From Candidatus Thorarchaeota archaeon SMTZ1-45 (lineage in GTDB: Archaea > Asgardarchaeota > Thorarchaeia > Thorarchaeales > Thorarchaeaceae): 46,016 nucleotides of DNA. The notes beneath the pieces were generated by a model. The model was not told where the DNA came from and searched no databases. It worked only from the letters and a program-made list of their open reading frames with translations. The stretch is taken from assembly GCA_001563335.1 (NCBI GenBank), contig LRSL01000061.1, positions 1-46,016 of the forward strand, given 5' to 3'. Below, one piece after another: positions 1 to 7,295 of this stretch. Numbering within the stretch: position 1 is the stretch's first letter; the number at the start of each line of letters is the position of its first letter. The position numbers and the translations under genes are program-made.

Positions 1-92
1 CCTAACTCTTTTAGTCCTCTGTAGAGCAGATCACCTTGGGTTGCCAATCCTCCGGGGGGAGGTGGATAGTCATATAGAACTAATACTTTCAT
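1..92 (-). CDS. Glycosyltransferase, GT4/GT-B type, N-terminus only
   Basis: The reading frame starts with ATG at 92 and runs off the left edge. The visible 30 residues begin MKVLVLYDYPPPPGGLATQG, the first beta strand and glycine-rich loop typical of GT-B glycosyltransferases of family GT4. Its ATG overlaps the TGA of the PIG-L-like deacetylase upstream by four bases (ATGA), so the two are translationally coupled. A GT4 enzyme coupled to a PIG-L deacetylase suggests a transfer of N-acetylglucosamine followed by de-N-acetylation, as in GlcNAc-phosphatidylinositol or GlcNAc-malate pathways. The acceptor cannot be told from this fragment. Confidence 0.75.
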   Translation of the reverse strand, partial: MKVLVLYDYPPPPGGLATQGDLLYRGLKEL

Positions 93-742
93 CGCTTTCT
101 CCTCTTGGTCTTTGACCATTCTCGGAATTCGTCAGGCGATTGGAAACACCAGAACGCTTCTTCTCTCACGACTATATGAGCTTCGTAGGTCTCGGGAGCA
201 AAACCATATGTGTCAGTAATGATGATATATTTCCTTCGCCATATATCCTCAGGTAAGTATGAAATCAGATGGGCCGTCTTGATTGCTTTAGGGAGATCAT
301 CCTTACCACCCTTTCCACCATCCTCATAAGCGAACATCCAGACCTCTTTTGCTATAATCACTCCGTTCTCCCATAGCGAGGCGACCGCCTTCCCGGTTTC
401 TTCGTGGCGGCGATGCCTTGTGTATTCTCCATGTGGACTGTGGGTTACGACAAGGTCAAAATGCGTTTCAGGCAATAGGGAGAGAACGATTTGCTGCACA
501 TCGACATCTGATAGAGGCAATTGCTCCGGTCCATCATCGAGGTCACCAATCTCGCCAACTGCACCAAGTTGCTGGACAGCACGGATGAATTTCGGCGCCC
601 GATCTATGTCGCTTGCACGACAGAGCGACACAATTGTCCAATGCCAGTTCGAGTGATTGAGTACAGTGCCGCCAGCCCAGATTGTTTCATCATCAGGATG
701 TGCGACTATCATCGCTGCCGAGATAGATTTCCTCTTTTTCAT
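89..742 (-). CDS. PIG-L/LmbE-family N-acetylglucosaminyl deacetylase
   Basis: A protein of about 217 residues with the family's zinc motif AHPDDE near the N-terminus and the second metal motif in HGEYTRHRRHEE at about residues 107-118. PIG-L-family enzymes are zinc hydrolases that remove the acetyl group from N-acetylglucosamine conjugates (GlcNAc-PI, GlcNAc-Ins, GlcNAc-malate). I chose ATG at 742 (MKKRKS); an in-frame TTG at 754 would add four residues. The stop overlaps the start of the downstream GT4 gene by four bases, which points to a shared two-step pathway. The substrate is not known from sequence. Confidence 0.88.
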   Translation of the reverse strand: MKKRKSISAAMIVAHPDDETIWAGGTVLNHSNWHWTIVSLCRASDIDRAPKFIRAVQQLGAVGEIGDLDDGPEQLPLSDVDVQQIVLSLLPETHFDLVVTHSPHGEYTRHRRHEETGKAVASLWENGVIIAKEVWMFAYEDGGKGGKDDLPKAIKTAHLISYLPEDIWRRKYIIITDTYGFAPETYEAHIVVREEAFWCFQSPDEFREWSKTKRRKR

Positions 743-910
743 GCATACCAACAACAGTGTGAAGTATAAAAGATGTAGCTATGTTATTCCTGTAATGAAG
801 ATGCGGTAAGTTCTACTTCAATTTTTTCACAAAAAAGAGAAATAGGCATATAGAACAGATTCTCATAGGTCCTTGATGATCAATCGACTCGGCTCATCTT
901 GGGCTGTTAT

Positions 911-960
911 ACCTTTGGACTTGAGTATCCGCCGTAAAGGCAAGAGAAACAGATGTAGAT
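911..960 (+). repeat. Dispersed + strand repeat, copy 1
   Basis: The core of the window's dispersed repeat: a 'cctttggacttgagtatc' segment, then 'ggcaagagaaacagatgtag'. The latter is nearly identical to the copies near 9450 and 14870. The 3' hairpin is not recognisable here. It lies in the 344-base gap between the PIG-L gene and the flavin reductase gene, where I see no convincing gene; a 66-codon minus-strand frame at 894-1094 runs through it and looks spurious. Confidence 0.7.
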
Positions 961-1086
961 TGGTGTTCTGAAAAAGGGATTATGAGTCCATTTTTCATTT
1001 TCATTTGTTTGAGAAAAAAGATTCCGACTGTTCTTTGCGATACTCCTTCGATCTTATTAGATTTGGCTAAGACCCGCTCCAGCAAA

Positions 1087-1824
1087 TTATGCATCAGCTA
1101 TGATAAACGACTCAGCAATAATGTTTTCCTCTTTTACTCCCATACTCTCTAACGTATTTTTCAAATCAATCACAAAGGGATCTGGGCCACAGATGTAAAA
1201 TTTCTGATTCAGGTCCTTGACATATTTTTGAAGCAGTTCCTTACCAATTCGTCCATGTTCATAGCCTGTTGCATCCTCACGGGTGAGTGTCAGTATGAGG
1301 TCTTTGCCAAGCATGTGACGGAACTCCTTCTCAAGAATGACGTCCTTAGATTCCTTGTTCGAGAAGATTAATGTATTACCCTTTAGTTGGTTGGTTTTAT
1401 AGAGATGCCTGAGCATTGCAATGAAGGGTGTGACCCCTGCGCCTCCCGCGAGAAAGACCCCTTTTCCTTGATATTGAATAGTGCCAAAGGGCTCGTGGAC
1501 CACAACTTCATCACCAGGCTTTAGTGTGTGTAGCTGCTTCGTGAATCCATTGTGATTGGGGTAGACTTTGACTGTGAACTCAAGAACCTCATCATCATTC
1601 AGAGATGAAAACGAGAATTCCCGAAACTCATTCTCCCAATCAGGCTTGGGAATCGACAATAGGGTCGCTTGCCCAGGAATGAATTTAAAATTCTTAGGTT
1701 TCTCTAGAATAAACCGCTTCACATCGTGTGTGACGAATTCTTTCATCAGAATTCTTACTCTGTTTGGATGTTTTTTTGATGGATTTTTAATAGCCTTAGA
1801 GGTTTCATTACTCATTTTCTTCAT
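1087..1824 (-). CDS. FAD/NAD(P)-binding ferredoxin reductase-family oxidoreductase
   Basis: A 245-residue protein of ferredoxin-NADP+ reductase (FNR) type. The FAD-binding beta barrel carries REFSFSS at residues 68-74 (the RxYS-like isoalloxazine/phosphate contact). The NAD(P) domain has GGAGVTP at about 127-133 and CGPDPF at 212-217. No 2Fe-2S domain is fused, so it resembles the stand-alone reductases that feed electrons to a ferredoxin or an oxygenase/hydrogenase-type partner. An alternative ATG lies three codons downstream at 1815. It is divergent from the CBS-domain gene at 2064, with a roughly 240-base AT-rich spacer. The partner is unknown. Confidence 0.85.
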   Translation of the reverse strand: MKKMSNETSKAIKNPSKKHPNRVRILMKEFVTHDVKRFILEKPKNFKFIPGQATLLSIPKPDWENEFREFSFSSLNDDEVLEFTVKVYPNHNGFTKQLHTLKPGDEVVVHEPFGTIQYQGKGVFLAGGAGVTPFIAMLRHLYKTNQLKGNTLIFSNKESKDVILEKEFRHMLGKDLILTLTREDATGYEHGRIGKELLQKYVKDLNQKFYICGPDPFVIDLKNTLESMGVKEENIIAESFIIADA

Positions 1825-2063
1825 AACCGTCTTGAAATCTATGTACCAATTGAAGTTTTGGTATTATTTGTTAACTATAATTATCCAATCTAATAAAACA
1901 TAATATGTAGCATTTCTCTCTTTACTACGCTTTGCTGAAAGGTAGGATAAAGAACCGAATGCGAATCTGATTAGCGACAACGGACTTTCGTAACAATGAA
2001 AAATAGTCATGACCATTATCTTTATACTCCCCTTGAGAAGTCACAGATTAGAGGAATGACTGA

Positions 2064-2453
2064 ATGAAGGTTCGACATTGGATTGATGAAGATGTAGCAA
2101 CTTCCTCGGGAGATATTTCTATCAAAGAAGCGATCAGTATTCTCTACAAAAGGCACATTGGTTCAATCATTATTATCGACAAGGATAAGAAGTGCAAAGG
2201 CATATTCACCGAACGTGATGCCATCCGTGTCATAGCTGATGATATTCCATTGAACACGCGGCTTGCTGAGGTAATGACGACGAATCTAAAGACAATAGAT
2301 GAGCATGCTACATTCTCGATGGCAAAAGAGATTATGAGAACTCATAATATTAGACATCTGCCTGTCGTCGATGAGCAAGGACGACTCATTGGTCTTCTTA
2401 GTCTTAGAAAAATTCTAGATGAAGTACATGAGATGCACAAAATCGGTCGTTAG
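2064..2453 (+). CDS. Two-CBS-domain protein
   Basis: A 129-residue protein made only of a CBS pair (Bateman module). The first domain covers about residues 8-60, with HIGSIIIIDKD and GIFTERDAIR; the second covers about 68-125, with IRHLPVVDEQGRLIGLLS. CBS pairs bind adenosine nucleotides or S-adenosylmethionine and act as energy sensors. Stand-alone archaeal copies often regulate an enzyme or transcription in trans. The ATG at 2064 follows a nearby purine-rich AGAGG. A TATA-like stretch (ctttatac) lies about 40 bases upstream. The GH130 gene follows after 32 bases in the same direction, so the two are probably co-transcribed. Confidence 0.9.
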   Translation: MKVRHWIDEDVATSSGDISIKEAISILYKRHIGSIIIIDKDKKCKGIFTERDAIRVIADDIPLNTRLAEVMTTNLKTIDEHATFSMAKEIMRTHNIRHLPVVDEQGRLIGLLSLRKILDEVHEMHKIGR

Positions 2454-2485
2454 AACCCCTTAATTTAAAACAGGAGAAAAACACA

Positions 2486-3376
2486 ATGAAGCGCTTCGAT
2501 AACAATCCAATTCTTCACCCAGTACCAGGTCACTATTGGGAGAATCGAAATGTGTTCAATGCGGGGGTCCTCCACGCTGGAAACAGAGTCCACATTCTCT
2601 ACCGTGCTCAAGGTGACGATGGAGTATCACGAATTGGGTATGCGAGTTCATCTGATGGCTACTCAATCGATACTCGGCAACCTGAACCAGTATTCATTCC
2701 AAAGAATTCCTATGAGAACCTTGGTTGCGAAGATCCACGGCTAATACAAATGGATGGAGAGTGCTTGATGACATACACTGCTTATGGAAATAATCCAAGA
2801 GCAGCATACCAAGTTTCAATCACTGAGATTTCGTTAGAGGATTTCCTTTCAAATAATTGGAACTGGGGGGATAGATTGTTGCCTTTTGAGGGAATCCTAA
2901 ACAAGAATGCTGTAATATTCCCTCGGAAAATAAATGGTTCATATGTGATGTATCACCGCATAGAGCCCGATCTGTGTGTCGCGTATTCTGACGACCTCAA
3001 GCGCTGGTGTCAATTAAAGGCATTGATGCATCCCAGACTTGGTCATTGGGACAGTCTTAAAGTCGGATCAGCAGGACCCCCAATCAAGATCAATGAAGGA
3101 TGGCTTTTCATCTATCATGGCGTGGATCATGATTATGTCTATCGTCTTGGTAATCTTCTGATTGACAAGAAAAATCCTGAGAACATTCTCTATAGATCTG
3201 AAAAACCGATATTAGAACCTCAAGAGCCCTACGAGAAATTTGGATTAGTGCCAAATGTTGTATTTAGCTGTGGTAGTGTTCTTTTAGATGACAAGCTTCT
3301 TATCTACTATGGAGGGGCTGATTCGGTAGTATGCGGGGCTGAGTTTGAACTAGGCGAACTTCTCCCGAAGGCATAG
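2486..3376 (+). CDS. GH130-family beta-mannoside phosphorylase/hydrolase
   Basis: A 296-residue five-bladed beta-propeller protein of glycoside hydrolase family 130. Recognisable elements are FNAGVLHAGNRVHILYRAQG near residue 24, GCEDPR near 80 (the conserved Asp region that contacts the glycosidic oxygen), KNAVIFP near 138 and the YHG strand near 211. Family members phosphorolyse or hydrolyse beta-1,4- or beta-1,2-linked mannosides in the cytoplasm. There is no signal peptide. A Shine-Dalgarno-like AGGAGA lies about 10 bases before the ATG. It converges on a GT4/(alpha/alpha)-toroid pair on the other strand, a company often kept by GH130 genes. The linkage specificity cannot be decided here. 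Confidence 0.9.
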   Translation: MKRFDNNPILHPVPGHYWENRNVFNAGVLHAGNRVHILYRAQGDDGVSRIGYASSSDGYSIDTRQPEPVFIPKNSYENLGCEDPRLIQMDGECLMTYTAYGNNPRAAYQVSITEISLEDFLSNNWNWGDRLLPFEGILNKNAVIFPRKINGSYVMYHRIEPDLCVAYSDDLKRWCQLKALMHPRLGHWDSLKVGSAGPPIKINEGWLFIYHGVDHDYVYRLGNLLIDKKNPENILYRSEKPILEPQEPYEKFGLVPNVVFSCGSVLLDDKLLIYYGGADSVVCGAEFELGELLPKA

Positions 3377-3381
3377 AAAAC

Positions 3382-4446
3382 TCATCTGAGCGAATTCTGA
3401 GACTCATGCTTGCTAAGTACCTCCATCTCAAGGCGTGCCAAGAGATAAGAGAGACCAGCCTCAGCTCCCTGGTTTTGATTTAGACCACGAGCTGAGATCC
3501 CGTCATAAGTGCCGCCAGTAACGGGATTATAGACCATTACACCATTGGAGTTTTTACCCAAATACCAAGCAAATGCAGTCCATGCCATTTTGGAGTACAT
3601 TTTCTTTCCTGTCACCTGATAGGCAATGGATGCTGCTTCTACCATACATGATGCTTCTAGTGGCTGTTGATCATAGAGTGCTTTCTTGCCACCTTTTTTA
3701 TACCAAGACTGATTGCCTACTGGCTGGTAGGTGCCCTTCACGATGTCGTTTGCCGCAAGAAACTTGAGTGTCCTCTCCGCAATCCTAAGATAGTCCTTTC
3801 TTCCAGTGACCTGATATGCTCTGAAGAGTGCATGAGGAAGACGCGGATTCGCGTAAGTAATATACGGCTCAAACCATTGCCATGTAGGAGTAGATGTCTG
3901 TCTAAAGAGTTCACAGAGCCGGTCTGCAAGGTGAATCACATTTAGTTGAGGGTTCTCGTCTTCAGGGAAGGCTTTGGCATAATGGTAGAGACCGAGGATG
4001 GTGAGTGCTTGAGCCCGAGGAGAACTCGAGTCCAACGCCCAGATAAGACTCCTGTCAAAGATTTCTATTGCAGCCATTCTAACGTCCTCAGGAATTGAGG
4101 TGTCTTGAGAATAGCCGCAGGCCCAGAGTACACGTCCAATAGAGTCATCCGAGCTCTTTTCATCAAAAAAACTATGATCGTACCCGATGAGGTTGTGAAG
4201 TCGACCATCTTTCTTCTGAACATAGAGGAGAAAGCCAAGATAGGTTCTGACAAGTCCCAGATTTTTTTCCCCGTCTTGCAGTTCATGGTATCTGAGAGTA
4301 GCTAGAAGTGCACGGGCATTATCATCGGTAGTATATCCTTCTCGTCGATCGCCTATTGATGACTTTGCATGCTGGAGGATGCCAGTGTCGTCAGTCATAT
4401 CATACAGCCATGTGCAATTAATTGGAGGGAGCTCGATGGGGATCAC
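3382..4446 (-). CDS. (Alpha/alpha)-toroid glycosidase-like protein of GH130/GT4 clusters
   Basis: About 354 residues, almost all helical. The repeating helix pairs and aromatic-rich loops (TTDDNARALLA near the N-terminus; WQWFEPYITYANPRLPHAL in the middle; ARGLNQNQGAEAGLSYLLA near the end) are what six-hairpin glycosidase-like toroids show. I do not recognise a named catalytic family. The open frame extends to 4509, but that would overlap the upstream GT4 gene by 55 bases. GTG at 4446 gives an 8-base gap and a protein starting at IPIELPPINCTW, so I prefer it. With the GT4 gene it forms an operon facing GH130, suggesting a role in assembly or trimming of a mannose-containing oligosaccharide. 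Confidence 0.75.
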   Translation of the reverse strand: MIPIELPPINCTWLYDMTDDTGILQHAKSSIGDRREGYTTDDNARALLATLRYHELQDGEKNLGLVRTYLGFLLYVQKKDGRLHNLIGYDHSFFDEKSSDDSIGRVLWACGYSQDTSIPEDVRMAAIEIFDRSLIWALDSSSPRAQALTILGLYHYAKAFPEDENPQLNVIHLADRLCELFRQTSTPTWQWFEPYITYANPRLPHALFRAYQVTGRKDYLRIAERTLKFLAANDIVKGTYQPVGNQSWYKKGGKKALYDQQPLEASCMVEAASIAYQVTGKKMYSKMAWTAFAWYLGKNSNGVMVYNPVTGGTYDGISARGLNQNQGAEAGLSYLLARLEMEVLSKHESQNSLR

Positions 4447-4454
4447 TATCCTAT

Positions 4455-5618
4455 CTACTGAGCGAATTCTTTGAACAGGCCAGCATACCTTGAGGCCACG
4501 CGAGGCCACGTCATATCTTGGCCGTGTTCGTATGCAAGCTTCTCAATGTGAGCTTTCTTTTCAGGATTGTCCAAGAGTTGCCTGATACCATCGGTAATGG
4601 AATTAGGACTATTAAATTTACAGAGGATTCCTCTGCCTTCAGCCAGAAGCTCTTCGGCATAATAGAAAGGAGTGGATATGATAGGCTTTCCAGCCCCCAA
4701 TGCATAAGTGACTGTTCCACTTGAGAGCTGTTCCTTTTTTAGGTAGGGACAAATGTACACATCTGTGGCTTGTAGGTACTGCATCAATTCATCTTTGCTG
4801 AGGAAACGATTGTGGAATCGTACATTTTCTACCAGATTTAGCTTATTTATCAGTCGTACGAGACGCTTCCTGTATTTCTCGCCCTCTCCCATCCTGACTT
4901 GTGGATGAGTGACCCCAATTATCAAGTAGAGTAAGTCAGGATGCTCTTTAACGATATCTGGTAATGCTCTGATTGCATACTGAATTCCCTTGTCTTTACT
5001 TAATAGACCAAAGGTTGACAGGACAGTCCGTCCTTCCAAGCCCAGATCTTTCTTTGCTGGTTCACTTGGTACAAATGGGAAGCTAGGGCTTCCATGCGGG
5101 ATGACCTTGATTTTATCCTTGTTAACATCATAATTCTCTTGTAGGATGTGAGCAGCCATATTCGTCATGACTACGATGGCAATGCTAGCTCGCCCTATTC
5201 CGCTCACTACTCTATTGTGGGCATCCGCACTCTCTGGCGTTTGGAATATCTTAGCGTCAGGAAAAAGAGTTGTGTGCATTGTAGTGATAATAGGCTTCTC
5301 CAGCTTTTCCAAGAATGTCAAGAGATATTCACCCCAAACCCCACCGAAGAGTCCAAACTCGTGTTGCACATTTACTAAATCAAAATCTGAGCTGTTAATA
5401 TACTCAGCAGCCTTTTCATGACTCGTGATATTGTCCTCATCAATCTGCCATAATACTTCTGTTCCATAGTTATAGGATGAACCAGGGTCATTGATGGCTA
5501 TAATGGTCGATGGCTCCAGCACTTTGAGTTTGTCTATACTCTTGGTCAGGTCTTCCGTGAAGGTGGCTATTCCACACTGTCTGGGGGAATAACTGCTCAC
5601 ATATGCCACTCTTAACAT
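4455..5618 (-). CDS. GT4-family glycosyltransferase
   Basis: A 387-residue GT-B enzyme. The N-terminal Rossmann domain opens with LRVAYVSSYSPRQCGIATFT and includes VNVQHEFGLFGG near residue 83. The C-terminal domain has the GT4 signatures STFGLLSKDKG near 208 and the donor-binding loop QLSSGTVTYALGAGKPIIST near 305, where the usual E-x7-E is modified to one Gln. Such enzymes transfer a sugar from a nucleotide donor with retention. It is first in an operon with the toroid protein. Mannosyl transfer is likely from the company but not shown by sequence. Confidence 0.88.
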   Translation of the reverse strand: MLRVAYVSSYSPRQCGIATFTEDLTKSIDKLKVLEPSTIIAINDPGSSYNYGTEVLWQIDEDNITSHEKAAEYINSSDFDLVNVQHEFGLFGGVWGEYLLTFLEKLEKPIITTMHTTLFPDAKIFQTPESADAHNRVVSGIGRASIAIVVMTNMAAHILQENYDVNKDKIKVIPHGSPSFPFVPSEPAKKDLGLEGRTVLSTFGLLSKDKGIQYAIRALPDIVKEHPDLLYLIIGVTHPQVRMGEGEKYRKRLVRLINKLNLVENVRFHNRFLSKDELMQYLQATDVYICPYLKKEQLSSGTVTYALGAGKPIISTPFYYAEELLAEGRGILCKFNSPNSITDGIRQLLDNPEKKAHIEKLAYEHGQDMTWPRVASRYAGLFKEFAQ

Positions 5619-5775
5619 AGCTAATCACATCATTAGTAGGAAAAAGGATGTTATCCAGTTGGAATAGACGGCTCTTAGGCGGAGATAAGGTTTATGAAAC
5701 AACAGTGGGAACGTGTCGTCCTTTTCGACAGGACATAGTTATCACATCAGTCTGAGTTAGGTAGTGGAGGCTTGC

Positions 5776-7134
5776 TCAAACCAGCTTCTTTGCACGCTCA
5801 ATGAGTTCAACACCTTCTTCACTGAGATGATCAGCAGTTTCTTGTGTCTTTCCCTCAGCAAAACAGCGATAGAGGGGTTCGGTACCCGACGGTCTGATGA
5901 GAATCCAGCCATCATCACGGATTATTTTCACACCATCAATTGTGATACGATTCATGTCCTTGCTTAGGTCAAGGAGTGCCCCTAAGAGGGATTCTCTCTT
6001 TTCTAGGGGTACTGGCACTTTCACTTTTGTATTGAAATATATAGGAAGCTCACTGACAAGCTGAGAGAGTGTTTTGTCTTCTAACGTAATCATTTCAACA
6101 ATTTGGGAAGCAGTCATTGCACCATCACGAACTGGTTGATGATCTGGATAAAAGACTCCGCCATTTTCCTCACCACCCAATTCTGCACCAATCTCTTCGA
6201 TTCTGTGGGAAACTACAACACTTCCAACTTCAGTCCAGTCTATCTTAGCACCAGACTTTCGAGCTACGTCTTCTATAAGACGACCGCTTGAAATAGGTGT
6301 GACTAGAGTAGAACCACGTTTCTTAGCCAAAACTCTCGAAGCAATCAATGCGAAGGATTGGTCACCCCAAAGAACCCTCCCTGCATCATCAACAAAGGTT
6401 GCTCTATCTGCATCGCCATCATGTGCAATCCCTAGATCAGCGTCCATAGCAGTCACTGCGGCTGAGAGGTCCTTGAGATTCTCAGGGATTGGCTCAGGAT
6501 TTCTTCCCGGAAAAGAGCCGTCTAACTGAGAATTTAGGGAAACAACCTTGCATCCAAGTTCTCTTAGAAGGCGAGGAGTCACTAAGCCACCTACGCTATT
6601 AGCACTATCAACAACAACTTTCAGTTGCTTTTCCTTTATTTTATCGATATCAAGGTGTGATTTGATTCCCTCTAAATATACATCAATTGCAGTTGAATAG
6701 TGTGTGACTTCACCAATTTTATTCCATTCAGCTGTCTTGGACTGATTTGAGTGGTAGGAAATTTCAATCAGATTTTCAATTTCTCTAGTTACTTCGATTC
6801 CATTTGATCCAATCACTTTGATCCCATTGAACTGAGGCGGGTTGTGTGATGCTGTAACCATGACTCCAGCACTACATCCTAGTCTGGGAGTCATATATTG
6901 CAGTGTCGGAGTTGGTGCAGGACCAAGATTGACAACTGAGCAGCCTGTTGAAATCAGCCCAGACATCAATACATGTGTGAACATTTCACCGCCCATTCGC
7001 GAGTCCCGCGCGATGGCAATTTTGCCAGGCCCTAGCACAGCACCTATAGCACGACTCAGCTTGAGAACTAATTCAACGGTCAAGTCCTTGTTAATTATGC
7101 CGCGGACACCGTTTGTGCCAAACATTCTAGTCAA
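5776..7134 (-). CDS. glmM: Phosphoglucosamine mutase / phosphomannomutase, archaeal type
   Basis: A 452-residue alpha-D-phosphohexomutase, the usual length for the family. It starts MTRMFGTNGVRG (substrate-phosphate loop). The catalytic serine is in TASHNPP (Ser96), the Mg2+ loop is DGDADR (239-244), the sugar-specificity loop is GGEENGG near 318 and the phosphate-binding RPSGTEP is near the C-terminus. It interconverts 6-phospho and 1-phospho forms of glucosamine or mannose, supplying precursors for UDP-GlcNAc or GDP-mannose used by the nearby glycosyltransferases. The GEENGG form fits the glucosamine or dual-specific archaeal enzymes, but assignment between the two sugars from sequence is not certain. 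Confidence 0.9.
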   Translation of the reverse strand: MTRMFGTNGVRGIINKDLTVELVLKLSRAIGAVLGPGKIAIARDSRMGGEMFTHVLMSGLISTGCSVVNLGPAPTPTLQYMTPRLGCSAGVMVTASHNPPQFNGIKVIGSNGIEVTREIENLIEISYHSNQSKTAEWNKIGEVTHYSTAIDVYLEGIKSHLDIDKIKEKQLKVVVDSANSVGGLVTPRLLRELGCKVVSLNSQLDGSFPGRNPEPIPENLKDLSAAVTAMDADLGIAHDGDADRATFVDDAGRVLWGDQSFALIASRVLAKKRGSTLVTPISSGRLIEDVARKSGAKIDWTEVGSVVVSHRIEEIGAELGGEENGGVFYPDHQPVRDGAMTASQIVEMITLEDKTLSQLVSELPIYFNTKVKVPVPLEKRESLLGALLDLSKDMNRITIDGVKIIRDDGWILIRPSGTEPLYRCFAEGKTQETADHLSEEGVELIERAKKLV

Positions 7135-7295
7135 AATAAAATCACTAAAGTAATTGAGAGCCTATTTTATCTTAAGAGTTATCTTAGCGGATTATTTAGT
7201 GGTATTTTTGATTATCTGACACATATGGAAACAACCGTGTTGGATAGAAATCAACGTATGTTTGCAATTGCATTTGACAATCCATCTAATTGGCG

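Noticed and set aside
894..1094. 66-codon minus-strand reading frame next to the flavin reductase
   Set aside because: Its second half runs through a copy of the dispersed repeat and its first codons overlap the reductase stop; no protein-like pattern.
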